From contig JOEL01000044.1 of assembly GCA_000720995.1 (NCBI GenBank), forward strand, positions 1 to 64,000: 64,000 nt of DNA. The letters are read 5' to 3'. The notes beneath the pieces were generated by a model. That model was not told the DNA's origin and did no database searches. It was given only the letters and a program-made list of their open reading frames with translations. The stretch is from Streptomyces celluloflavus (GTDB taxonomy: Bacteria; Actinomycetota; Actinomycetes; Streptomycetales; Streptomycetaceae). This document shows positions 17,183 to 25,087 of this stretch, piece by piece (positions within the stretch are counted from its first letter, which is position 1; the number at the start of each line of letters is the position of its first letter). The position numbers and the translations under genes were made by a program.

Positions 17183-18070
17183 GTGAACAACGAGGTCATC
17201 ATCACCTGTGCGCTTACCGGCGCGGGCGACACCGTGGGCCGCTCCCCGCACGTCCCCGTGACGCCCGAGCAGATCGCCGCGTCGGCGGTCGAGGCCGCGT
17301 CGGCGGGCGCCGCGGTGGTCCACATCCACGTACGCGACCCCGAGACCGGCGCCCCGTCGCGCGACCCGCGGCTGTACGCCGAGGTGGTCGGGCGGATCAA
17401 GGAGACCGGCACCGACGTCATCATCAACCTCACCGCCGGTATGGGCGGCGACCTGGTGATCGACCCGGCCGAACCCCTCCGGCAGCTGCCCGGTACGGAC
17501 CTGGTCAGCGGCCTGGACCGGCTGCCGCACGTCGAGGAGCTGCTGCCCGACATCTGCACCCTGGACTGCGGTTCGCTCAACTTCGGCGACGGCTCCAACC
17601 TCTACGTCTCCACCCCCGACATGCTGCGGGTGGGCGCCAAGCGCATCCAGGACCTGGGCGTCCGGCCGGAGTTGGAGATCTTCGACACCGGTCAGCTGTG
17701 GTTCGCCAAGCAGCTGCTGGCCGAGGGCCTGCTGGACGATCCGACGGTCTTCCAGCTGTGCATGGGCGTGCCGTGGGGCGCCCCGGCCGATCCGGGCGTG
17801 CTCCAGTCGATGGTGAACATGCTGCCCGAGGGCGCGCAGTGGGCGAGCTTCGCGCTCGGCCGGATGCAGATGCCGTGGGTCGCCCAGTCGATCCTGCTCG
17901 GCGGTAACGTCCGGGTCGGCCTGGAGGACAACCTCTACCTCAGCAAGGGCGTCAAGGCCACCAACGGGCAGCTCGTCGAACGGGCCGTCCAGATCACCGA
18001 GTTGCTCGGCGCGTCGGTCGCCACCCCCGACCAGGCCCGCGCCCGCCTCGGCCTCAAGCCGCGCGCCTGA
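17183..18070 (+). CDS. BKACE-type beta-keto acid cleavage enzyme, probably 3-dehydrocarnitine
   Basis: 295 residues from GTG 17183 with AAGGGA upstream. It belongs to the BKACE/Kce family (formerly DUF849): zinc ligands H47-x-H49 in [12 protein letters not shown] and the Glu in [14 protein letters not shown]. These enzymes condense a beta-keto acid with acetyl-CoA, releasing acetoacetate and a new acyl-CoA. With a carnitine-type dehydrogenase next to it, the likely substrate is 3-dehydrocarnitine, giving betainyl-CoA. Substrate is inferred from neighbours; the family also uses 3-keto-5-aminohexanoate and others. Confidence 0.87.
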   Translation: MNNEVIITCALTGAGDTVGRSPHVPVTPEQIAASAVEAASAGAAVVHIHVRDPETGAPSRDPRLYAEVVGRIKETGTDVIINLTAGMGGDLVIDPAEPLRQLPGTDLVSGLDRLPHVEELLPDICTLDCGSLNFGDGSNLYVSTPDMLRVGAKRIQDLGVRPELEIFDTGQLWFAKQLLAEGLLDDPTVFQLCMGVPWGAPADPGVLQSMVNMLPEGAQWASFALGRMQMPWVAQSILLGGNVRVGLEDNLYLSKGVKATNGQLVERAVQITELLGASVATPDQARARLGLKPRA

Positions 18071-18126
18071 CCCTCGGATTCCGCGGGTACGCACAGTCCG
18101 GCTCACTCACGGACGGCCCGGACCGC

Positions 18127-18153
18127 GTGCGGACGGACCCGTCCGGTCCGCAC
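18127..18153 (+). terminator. Hairpin between BKACE and dehydrogenase genes
   Basis: GTGCGGAC (18127-18134) pairs with GTCCGCAC (18146-18153), and the interior GGAC/GTCC pairs too, leaving one bulged G. It has no U-tract. It lies 57 bases after the BKACE stop, so it may be a partial terminator or mRNA processing site that lowers downstream expression. Confidence 0.4.
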
Positions 18154-18332
18154 CGGCCGGCCGCCTTCCGTAGCGCCCGGCTCCCACCCGTACCACCCGG
18201 CTCTCTTGGGGGAACCCGCTCCCTGTGCGGAACCCACCTCCTTCCCGGAGCCCGATCCCTTTGTCGGCGGCACACCCCGACTCCCGCCCGTACACGTACA
18301 GCCCGAAACAGCCCGACCTGGAGGCCACCCGT

Positions 18333-19304
18333 ATGTCCGCTGCCACCACTCCTGCCCCCTGCTCCCCCGAGGACGTCCGGCGCGTCGCCTGTATCGGCGC
18401 CGGTGTCATCGGCGGTGGCTGGGTCGCGCACTTCCTCGCCCGCGGCTATGACGTGACCGCCTGGGACCCGGCCCCGGACGCCGAGGACAAGCTGCGCCGC
18501 CTGGTCGCCGCCGCCTGGCCCGCGCTGGAGCAGATAGGTCTGGCCGACGGTGCCTCGCAGGACCGGCTGACCGTTACGGCGACGCTCGCCGAGGCCGTCG
18601 CCGACGCCCAGTTCATCCAGGAAAGCGCCCCGGAGAAGCTGGAGTTGAAGCGGTCCCTGCTCGCCGAGCTGGACGCCGCGGCGCCGGCCGGTGTCGTCAT
18701 CGCCTCCTCCACCTCCGGCTATCCGATGACCGATATGCAGACCGAGGCCGCCGACCCGGCCCGGCTGGTCGTCGGCCACCCCTTCAATCCGCCCTACCTC
18801 ATCCCGCTGGTCGAGGTCGTCGGCGGTGAGCGGACCGACGCGGCCGCGGTGGAGTGGTCCGCCCGCTTCTACGACGTGGCGGGCAAGTCCGTCATCACCA
18901 TGGACCGCGAGCTGCCCGGCTTCATCGCCAATCGCCTCCAGGAGGCGCTGTGGCGCGAGGCGCTGCACATGGTCGCCAACGGCGAGGCGTCGGTCGAGGA
19001 CATCGACGCCTCCATCACCGAAGGTCCGGGCCTGCGCTGGGCGTTCATGGGCCCCTGCCTGACCTTCGCACTGGCCGGCGGCGAGGGCGGGATGGCCCAT
19101 ATGCTCGACCACTTCGGGCCGTCCCTGAAGTCCCCGTGGACCCGTCTGGAGGCGCCCGATCTGGACCGCACGCTGCGCGACGCCATGGTGGACGGCTGCG
19201 AAGAAGCCGCCAAGGGACGCGACTACGCCCAGCTGGTCGCCGAACGCGACCAGGGCGTCATCGACGTACTGCGCGCCACCGGCCGCCTCGGCGGCGCCCG
19301 ATGA
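18333..19304 (+). CDS. Carnitine 3-dehydrogenase-like 3-hydroxyacyl dehydrogenase
   Basis: 323 residues from ATG 18333, with GGAGG at 18320-18324. Earlier in-frame starts lack a ribosome site. The N-terminal Rossmann motif GAGVIGGGW binds NAD. ASSTSGYPMTDM and GHPFNPPYLIPLVEVVGG are typical of the L-carnitine 3-dehydrogenase/3-hydroxybutyryl-CoA dehydrogenase superfamily, and the short length matches carnitine dehydrogenases. It would oxidise L-carnitine to 3-dehydrocarnitine, the substrate of the BKACE enzyme upstream. Overlaps the thioesterase start by four bases. Confidence 0.88.
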   Translation: MSAATTPAPCSPEDVRRVACIGAGVIGGGWVAHFLARGYDVTAWDPAPDAEDKLRRLVAAAWPALEQIGLADGASQDRLTVTATLAEAVADAQFIQESAPEKLELKRSLLAELDAAAPAGVVIASSTSGYPMTDMQTEAADPARLVVGHPFNPPYLIPLVEVVGGERTDAAAVEWSARFYDVAGKSVITMDRELPGFIANRLQEALWREALHMVANGEASVEDIDASITEGPGLRWAFMGPCLTFALAGGEGGMAHMLDHFGPSLKSPWTRLEAPDLDRTLRDAMVDGCEEAAKGRDYAQLVAERDQGVIDVLRATGRLGGAR

Positions 19305-19819
19305 CGGAACACCCCACGGCCCCCGCGGCGCCGCTCCCGGCGACGCCCGCCACCAGCCCCCTGCCACGCTCCCTCCCCCTCTTCCGCCAGACCGTCCGGG
19401 ACGACTGGATCGACTACAACGGTCACCTCAGCGAGGCGTACTACGTCCTGGTCTTCGGCTTCGCGACCGATGCGCTGATGGACGCGGCGGGCCTGGACGC
19501 CGGCTACCGCGAGCGCACCGGCTGCTCCCTCTACACCGTCGAGGCGCATGTGCGCTATCTGGACGAGGTGGCCCGGGGCAGTGAACTCACCGTCCGCACC
19601 ACGGTGTTGGGGTTGGACGCGAAGAAGGTGCGGTTCCTCCACGAGATGTTCGTCGGCGAACCGTCCGGCGAACCGGTGGCGACCGAGGAGCTCTTCACCC
19701 TGCACGTCGACCAGGCCGCGGGCCGCGCCGCACCGCTGCCCGACACCGCCCGCGCGCACCTCACCACCCTGACCGGCCCGGCACCGGCGTGGGCGGGCCG
19801 CGGCATCCGGGAGGTGTAG
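19301..19819 (+). CDS. Hotdog thioesterase, probably betainyl-CoA thioesterase
   Basis: 172 residues beginning inside the dehydrogenase stop (ATGA). The 4HBT hotdog signature is DDWIDYNGHLSEAYYVLVF, followed by VEAHVRYLDEVARGSELTV. In bacterial carnitine degradation a thioesterase of this type releases glycine betaine from betainyl-CoA, and the gene trio dehydrogenase-BKACE-thioesterase is the hallmark of that pathway. The N-terminal 25 residues are Pro/Ala-rich and probably disordered. Function inferred from fold and context. Confidence 0.82.
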   Translation: MTEHPTAPAAPLPATPATSPLPRSLPLFRQTVRDDWIDYNGHLSEAYYVLVFGFATDALMDAAGLDAGYRERTGCSLYTVEAHVRYLDEVARGSELTVRTTVLGLDAKKVRFLHEMFVGEPSGEPVATEELFTLHVDQAAGRAAPLPDTARAHLTTLTGPAPAWAGRGIREV

Positions 19820-19821
19820 CC

Positions 19822-19849
19822 CCGGTGGGCCGGAATCCCGGCCCACCGG
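19822..19849. terminator. Bidirectional hairpin terminator
   Basis: CCGGTGGGCCGG and CCGGCCCACCGG form a perfect 12-bp stem with loop AATC between the convergent thioesterase and serine hydrolase genes. No U-tract. Confidence 0.65.
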
Positions 19850-19890
19850 CCCCCGGCACAACAGGCCCCGGCCCATGGCACCGTGGCGCC

Positions 19891-21114
19891 CTACCCCTTG
19901 GTGAGCGCCTCGGCTATGCGCAGCGTCGCCTGGATCTGGGTGCTGTCCCGGCGTACCGCATTGAAGGCGAACGCCGCGCGGCGCTGCTGGTCACGGGTGG
20001 CGAACATGGCGGAGGCGTAGCCGTAGCGCTCGCCGGTCTTGCCCCACAGGGTGATGCCGTTCAGCGTGACGGTCTGGAGTCCCGCGCCGTACCTCGCGGG
20101 ACTGCCGTCCAGCATCCGCACACTGTCGGGCGGCAGGGTGAACATGTTCTCCAGGACGCGCGGCGGCACCAGGTCACCGGAGAACAGGGCGGTGACGAAG
20201 CGGTCCAGGTCGCCAGTGGTCGAGATCATCTCGCCCTCGCCCCAGGCCAATGTCTGGTCGTACTCCGTGATGTCCAGCAGGGAGCCGTCGGTCATCCTCA
20301 TATAGCCGTGCACATGGGGGCCATGGATACGCGGATCGACGCCGGGCAGCGAGGTGTGCCGCAGGTCCAGCGGGCGCAGGATGCGGCTGCCGATCGCCTC
20401 GGCGTAGCGCCGCCCGGTCAGCCGCTCGACGAGCAGCGCCAGGAGGACGTAGTTGATGCCCCGGTACTCCTGCCCGGTGCCGGGGGCGAACTTCATCGGG
20501 CCGGGCGGGAGCATCGCCACGATCTGGTGCGGCGTCCACCGGTCATGGCGGTGGCGGGCGATGGCCTCCGGGGTGGACAGGTCCAGCCCGCCCTGCTCGT
20601 CGGGGAGTCCGCTGGTGTGGTTCAGCAGCTGTGTGACGGTGATCGCGGGAAATTCGGCAGGCAGCAGTCCGGGCAGCAGGCGCTGGATCGTCGCGTCCAG
20701 CGCCAGCCGGCCTTCGGCCACCAACTGCAGCACCACGGTGGCGACGAAGACCTTGGTGATGCTGCCGATCCGGAAGGTGTCGCTCGCGCGCACCGGCCGG
20801 CCGCTCGCCCGGTCGGCCACGCCCGCCGTGCCGTACCACCGTCCGGCGGAGCCGGTGACGCGCAGCTGAGCGGCGGTCAGCTCCGGGTGTGCCAGATCGG
20901 TTACGGCCGCCCGCAGGGCCGCGGCGTCCAGCGGCGGCAGGGCCGGAGCGGCGGCCTTGACCCGCGCGGGCGCGCCCGACACGCCGGATACGACGGACGC
21001 GGCGCGCGCGGGACCCGCGGTCGCGGCCACCACCGCCCCGGACAGCGCCGCACCCACAACAGCCCTGCGTGATACGGAAGATGAAGATGCGGAAGGCACC
21101 GATGAAGAGGTCAT
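19891..21114 (-). CDS. Tat-exported serine hydrolase (class C beta-lactamase/DD-peptidase fold)
   Basis: 407 residues. A twin-arginine signal (SVSRRAVVGAAL) precedes an Ala-rich cleavage region. The nucleophile motif is S118-I-T-K121 (RIGSITKVF). The C-terminal motif is KTG in LWGKTGERYGY. The middle Y-x-N motif is altered: EYRGINYVLL reads Y-R-G where homologues have Y-S-N. Related enzymes include the Streptomyces R61 D,D-carboxypeptidase and secreted esterases. The changed motif suggests altered catalysis or a substrate other than D-Ala-D-Ala. Acts outside the cell. Confidence 0.88.
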   Translation of the reverse strand: MTSSSVPSASSSSVSRRAVVGAALSGAVVAATAGPARAASVVSGVSGAPARVKAAAPALPPLDAAALRAAVTDLAHPELTAAQLRVTGSAGRWYGTAGVADRASGRPVRASDTFRIGSITKVFVATVVLQLVAEGRLALDATIQRLLPGLLPAEFPAITVTQLLNHTSGLPDEQGGLDLSTPEAIARHRHDRWTPHQIVAMLPPGPMKFAPGTGQEYRGINYVLLALLVERLTGRRYAEAIGSRILRPLDLRHTSLPGVDPRIHGPHVHGYMRMTDGSLLDITEYDQTLAWGEGEMISTTGDLDRFVTALFSGDLVPPRVLENMFTLPPDSVRMLDGSPARYGAGLQTVTLNGITLWGKTGERYGYASAMFATRDQQRRAAFAFNAVRRDSTQIQATLRIAEALTKG

Positions 21115-21225
21115 ACCGACACTCTGCCGGACCCCGCCCGCACCGCCTTCCGGGATCACCCTGACCCGCCCCGGATGCGACCCTGATGAGCCACCCGGCA
21201 CCACGACGGAACGAAGGACACGACG

Positions 21226-21558
21226 ATGACCGCTCAGGGACACCACATCGAGATCGAGCAGGGCACCGAACGCGTACGCGTGGTACGTGACGGACAACTG
21301 CTGGCCGACAGCCGACGCCCGCTGCTGCTGTCCGAAACCGGCTGCCCGGTGCGCTACTACCTCCCGCCCGAGGACGTACGGACCGAGCTGCTGACGCCTT
21401 CCACGACACACACCGTCTGCCCGTTCAAGGGGACGGCCTCCTATTGGTCACTGCCCGGCGGCCCGGAGGACATCGCCTGGGCCTACCCCGAGCCGAACCC
21501 TCAGGTCGCCCAGATCAAGGACCATCTGTGCTTCTACGAGATCGCGTTGGGTGACTGA
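21226..21558 (+). CDS. DUF427 domain protein
   Basis: 110 residues from ATG 21226. The DUF427 fold is recognisable by VRVVRDGQLLADSRRPLLL, PVRYYLPPEDVR, TVCPFKGTASYWSL and AWAYPEPNPQVAQIKDHLCFYE. Biochemical function is not established. It is a small cytoplasmic protein common in actinobacteria. Divergent from the serine hydrolase by 111 bases. Confidence 0.9.
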   Translation: MTAQGHHIEIEQGTERVRVVRDGQLLADSRRPLLLSETGCPVRYYLPPEDVRTELLTPSTTHTVCPFKGTASYWSLPGGPEDIAWAYPEPNPQVAQIKDHLCFYEIALGD

Positions 21559-21632
21559 GCGGATGAACGGACGGGCGAGCGGGTACCACAGGAAGCATTC
21601 CTGACATAGCGTCAGCGAATGAGTGAGTCAGT

Positions 21633-21697
21633 CCCGTGAATTCACCGGCCCCGCGCCGGCGAATTCACGGGGCCGCCGGCCCGACCGGCCCCGTGAA
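21633..21697. terminator. Two overlapping, mutually exclusive hairpins
   Basis: Stem 1: CCCGTGAATTC (21633-21643) with GAATTCACGGG (21661-21671), plus an inner CCGGC/GCCGG. Stem 2: TTCACGGGGCCG (21664-21675) with CGGCCCCGTGAA (21686-21697). The middle segment can pair with only one side at a time. They lie between the convergent DUF427 and secreted-protein genes, so termination in both directions is the simplest role. A smaller CTGAC/GTCAG hairpin precedes at 21601-21615. Confidence 0.65.
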
Positions 21698-21772
21698 ATG
21701 AACGAACGAAGCCACCGAGATCCGTCGAGATGAGCGACCGTCGGTCACGGCTGACCCCATGGTCGGGCCGGA

Positions 21773-22405
21773 TCAGGCGCTCGGCGGCACCGCGTTGGGG
21801 ATGACGCGCCACAGCTGGGACGTGGACGCCACCGCGCGATTGAGCTCCAGGAACGTCCAGGTGCTGTCGCCGTGGTTCTCCAGGGTGAGCGCCTTGGACA
21901 GATCCCCCACCGGCTTGATCATGATGCCCGCGTTGTCGTCATGCGGCCAGTTGGGACGGTCGGTGCCGCGCACTGTCGCCGGGTCGTTCTCGAATCTGAA
22001 TCTCTGATTGTCATCACCGCTCGCGCACTCCTGAAGAGTGGCTCTGGCTTTGAGATCGGTGCTCGCGACCCTGACGCACTTTTCGGAGGCGAGATGCCGG
22101 ATCATCCAGTCCTTACCCGGCTGCACATCGATGAGCTCCCAGGTGAAGTGGTGGTCCTCGAAGTCCCGGCGATTGGCGGTCACCTCGGTCCCCACGCTGG
22201 TCCCTCCGCCATAGGTCTCCCACCGCATCCCCGCCTCACGGCCGATGAGAAAGACATCGCTGACATCCGTCACCACGTCCTTACGCAACTCCCGGGGGCC
22301 CGATGCGCCCGCCGGGGCCACACCTGTCGCGGCCACCAGTGCCGCAGCGGCGGTCCCGAGCACCACCGCCCGGGTCACGGTTTTCGCACGGAATGCACGC
22401 CGCAT
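21773..22405 (-). CDS. Secreted beta-trefoil (ricin-like) protein
   Basis: 210 residues from ATG 22405, which has AGGAG seven bases upstream; ATG 22411 is too close to that site. Signal peptide MRRAFRAK followed by a hydrophobic Ala/Val stretch ending PAGASG. The mature part resembles a ricin B or trefoil lectin-like domain: WMIRHLASEKCVRVAS, LQECASGDDNQRFRFEN (Cys pair and Q-x-F repeat), and a final TSQLWRVIPN. Such domains bind carbohydrate in secreted actinobacterial proteins, but no catalytic domain is present. Assignment to the trefoil fold is moderate. Confidence 0.7.
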   Translation of the reverse strand: MRRAFRAKTVTRAVVLGTAAAALVAATGVAPAGASGPRELRKDVVTDVSDVFLIGREAGMRWETYGGGTSVGTEVTANRRDFEDHHFTWELIDVQPGKDWMIRHLASEKCVRVASTDLKARATLQECASGDDNQRFRFENDPATVRGTDRPNWPHDDNAGIMIKPVGDLSKALTLENHGDSTWTFLELNRAVASTSQLWRVIPNAVPPSA

Positions 22406-22844
22406 AACCATTCTCCTTCGCCGGTTTCGCCAATGGTGAATTCATCAACGGGATTTCTTGCGCACCGCCGGACGGGGAATCCGGCAGGGAACTGGTAACC
22501 CGCACCGTGAAAAAGGAAACCTGGAGGGCAGGAGAATGATCATCTTGGCTGGCCCATGGGGTGGCCCGGATTCCCCGCACGGTGTCGGCTCACGGTTCGG
22601 TGCACCCCGCCCCCGGGAGAGCCCGACGGGCCCGCGGCAGTCCCGGCACCCGCCGCGCACCACCGCCCCCGCGCACCGCGTCGAAGCGGCGGCCGGCCAT
22701 GCGGTCCGCGCGAGCCTGGACGGTGCCGCCGCAGGAGTGGTCAAGAAAGTTTCCTAACAATCCTTCTCCGATCTCCTTGACGCGTACATGGCCCGCCGTC
22801 AGGATTCCTCGGGACGGCTGCCCACGGCGACCCAGGAGACGGAC
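22406..22844. other. Divergent intergenic region with small ORF and dyad
   Basis: About 440 bases between the secreted trefoil-like protein and the metallophosphoesterase. It holds a possible 73-residue ORF (22536-22757) and, just after it, an imperfect dyad GAAAGTTTCC (22746-22755) about 90 bases before the metallophosphoesterase start that could be a regulator site. No other structure was recognised. Confidence 0.35.
22536..22757 (+). CDS. Possible small protein, unknown
   Basis: 73 residues, ATG 22536 with GGAGGG at 22523-22528 (seven-base spacing), one of the better ribosome sites in this area. The product begins MIILAGPWGGPDSPHG and is Pro/Arg/Ala-rich with no recognised domain. The codon pattern is not convincing, so it may be a leader peptide or not a gene. 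Confidence 0.2.
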   Translation: MIILAGPWGGPDSPHGVGSRFGAPRPRESPTGPRQSRHPPRTTAPAHRVEAAAGHAVRASLDGAAAGVVKKVS

Positions 22845-23798
22845 ATGACGCCCACCCCCCGCGCCAAGAAGGCTCTGCTCACCAACCCCCGTACAGCCCT
22901 CCCGGCCGCCGCGGGCGCGGCGCTCGCGCTCGTCGGCGGGGTGCTGCTGTGGTCCCCCGGCCGCGCGGACGCCGCGCCCGATCGCGCGGGCGCCCGTGCC
23001 GCCGGGTTCACGGTCGTCGCCGCGGGCGACATCGCCGAGCAGTGCACCGCGAGCGACAGCGACTGCAAGCACCCCAAGACCGCGGCGCTGGTGAAGAAGA
23101 TCAACCCCGCCTTCGTCCTCACCATGGGCGACAACCAGTACGACGACGCCCGCCTGAAGGACTTCAAGAAGTACTACGACAAGACGTGGGGCACCTTCAA
23201 GGACAAGACCCACCCGGTCGCCGGCAACCACGAGACGTACGACCCGGACGGCTCGCTGGCGGGCTACAAGTCCTACTTCGGCTCCATCGCCTACCCCAAG
23301 GGCAAGAGCTACTACAGCTTCGACCACGAGAACTGGCACTTCATCGCGCTGGACACCAACAGCCTGGACTCCGCGCAGATCAAGTGGCTCAAGGCCGACC
23401 TCGCCGCCAACACCAAGAAGTGCGTGGCCGCCTACTGGCACCACCCGCTCTTCTCCTCCGGCGAGCACGGCAACGACCCGGTCAGCAGGCCGGTCTGGAA
23501 GCTGCTCTACGACGCCAAGGCCGACCTGATCCTCAACGGACACGACCACCACTACGAGCGGTTCGCCCCGCAGAACCCGGACGGCAAGGCCGACAAGGCC
23601 GGGCTGGTCGAACTCCTCGGCGGTATGGGCGGCGCCAACCCCTACAAGATCGAAGAGGTCCAGCCGAACAGCGAGAAGCGGCTCACCAAGACCTTCGGCG
23701 TGGTGAAGCTGAACCTCACCGACAACGGCTTCTCATGGGACCTGGTGGGCACGGACGGCAGCGTCAAGGACAGCAGCCCGTCCTACGAGTGCCACTGA
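22845..23798 (+). CDS. Secreted calcineurin-like metallophosphoesterase
   Basis: 317 residues from ATG 22845 with AGGAG six bases upstream. The signal/anchor region is ALPAAAGAALALVGGVLLW, ending ADAAP. All metallophosphatase blocks are visible in order: VVAAGDIAEQ, MGDNQYDD, VAGNHETYD, YWHHPLFSS and NGHDHHYER, which supply the two-metal site. It resembles purple acid phosphatase-like secreted proteins of streptomycetes, so extracellular phosphate ester hydrolysis is likely. No phosphate-box operator was identified. Followed after 32 bases by an MFS gene. Confidence 0.92.
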   Translation: MTPTPRAKKALLTNPRTALPAAAGAALALVGGVLLWSPGRADAAPDRAGARAAGFTVVAAGDIAEQCTASDSDCKHPKTAALVKKINPAFVLTMGDNQYDDARLKDFKKYYDKTWGTFKDKTHPVAGNHETYDPDGSLAGYKSYFGSIAYPKGKSYYSFDHENWHFIALDTNSLDSAQIKWLKADLAANTKKCVAAYWHHPLFSSGEHGNDPVSRPVWKLLYDAKADLILNGHDHHYERFAPQNPDGKADKAGLVELLGGMGGANPYKIEEVQPNSEKRLTKTFGVVKLNLTDNGFSWDLVGTDGSVKDSSPSYECH

Positions 23799-23830
23799 AC
23801 CGGGACCCGCAGGAACCTCGGGCCTGATCG

Positions 23831-25087
23831 ATGTATCTCGCAACCACGGACGCGGCCGCCACGGCGACGAAGGTGACGCGCGGCCGCGTCGGCGGACCGG
23901 TTCTCGCCCTCGGCGCGGTCAGCCTCGTCACCGACATCTCCTCGGAGATGGTCACCGCCGTACTGCCCCTCTACTTCGTCCTCCAACTGGGGCTCTCCCC
24001 GCTTCAGTTCGGCTTCCTCGACGGCCTCTACAACGGCGTCACCGCGCTCGTCCGGCTGCTCGGCGGGCACGCGGCCGACCGCGGCGGCCGGCACAAGCTG
24101 GTCGCCGGCGCCGGTTACGCGCTCTCGGCGTTCTCCCGCCTCGGGCTGCTGCTCGCGGGCGGCGGCACCGTCGGCATCGGCGCGTCGATCGCCGCGGACC
24201 GGCTCGGCAAGGGCGTGCGCACCGCCCCGCGCGATGCGCTGATCTCACTCAGCGCCCCGCCGGACGCGCTCGGCCGGGCGTTCGGCGTGCACCGCGCGAT
24301 GGACACCACCGGCGCCCTGCTGGGTCCGCTCGCCGCCTTCGCGCTGCTGTGGGCGACCGCCGACGCGTACGACGCCGTCTTCGTCGTCAGCTTCTGCGTC
24401 GGCCTGCTCGGCGTGCTGATGCTGATCGTCCTCGTCCCCGGCCGGACCGCCGACCCCCTCGGCCGGCCCGCCCCCGCCGCCCCGGCCCGGCCGCGCGGGC
24501 GGCTCCTCGCGCCGCTGCACGACGCCGACTTCCGCCGCATCTTCGGAGCGGCCGCGCTGCTCGGCGCGGCGACCATCGGCGACTCGTTCCTGTATCTGCT
24601 GCTGCAACGCCGGCTGGACTTCGCGGTGAGCTGGTTCCCGCTGCTGCCGCTGGGCGCCGCCGCGATCTACCTGCTGCTCGCGGTGCCCGCCGGGCGGCTC
24701 GGCGACCGCATCGGCCGCCGCGTCCCCTTCCTGTGCGGTCATGCGGCGCTGCTCGGCGGCTACATCCTGCTGCTGATCACCGACGCGGGGCCGGTGCTGC
24801 TCGTCGGCGTACTGCTGTTGCTCGGCGTCTTCTACGCGGCCACCGACGGCGTGCTGATGGCGCTCGCCGGACCGGTGGTGCCGGCCGCCCGGCGGGCCAG
24901 CGGTATGGCGCTGCTCCAGACCGGCCAGGCGCTCAGCCGGCTGCTGGCGGCCGCCGGTTTCGGGGCCGCCTGGACGCTGTGGGGCGACCACTCCGCGCTG
25001 ATCGCCGCCGTCGTCGCCCTGGCCGTGGCCCTTGCGGCGGCCGTCTTCCTGCTCCCCCGCCCGGAAAGGCAGCCGTCCCGCGTATGA
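23831..25087 (+). CDS. MFS transporter
   Basis: 418 residues, about 12 membrane helices. The N-terminus VSLVTDISSEMVTAVLPLYF is characteristic of an actinobacterial and proteobacterial MFS group annotated as multidrug or nickel/resistance-type exporters. GGHAADRGGRHKL and AGRLGDRIGRRVPF are the two symmetry-related MFS loops. The stop overlaps the next gene's start as ATGA, so transporter and propeller protein are coupled. Substrate unknown. Confidence 0.87.
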   Translation: MYLATTDAAATATKVTRGRVGGPVLALGAVSLVTDISSEMVTAVLPLYFVLQLGLSPLQFGFLDGLYNGVTALVRLLGGHAADRGGRHKLVAGAGYALSAFSRLGLLLAGGGTVGIGASIAADRLGKGVRTAPRDALISLSAPPDALGRAFGVHRAMDTTGALLGPLAAFALLWATADAYDAVFVVSFCVGLLGVLMLIVLVPGRTADPLGRPAPAAPARPRGRLLAPLHDADFRRIFGAAALLGAATIGDSFLYLLLQRRLDFAVSWFPLLPLGAAAIYLLLAVPAGRLGDRIGRRVPFLCGHAALLGGYILLLITDAGPVLLVGVLLLLGVFYAATDGVLMALAGPVVPAARRASGMALLQTGQALSRLLAAAGFGAAWTLWGDHSALIAAVVALAVALAAAVFLLPRPERQPSRV

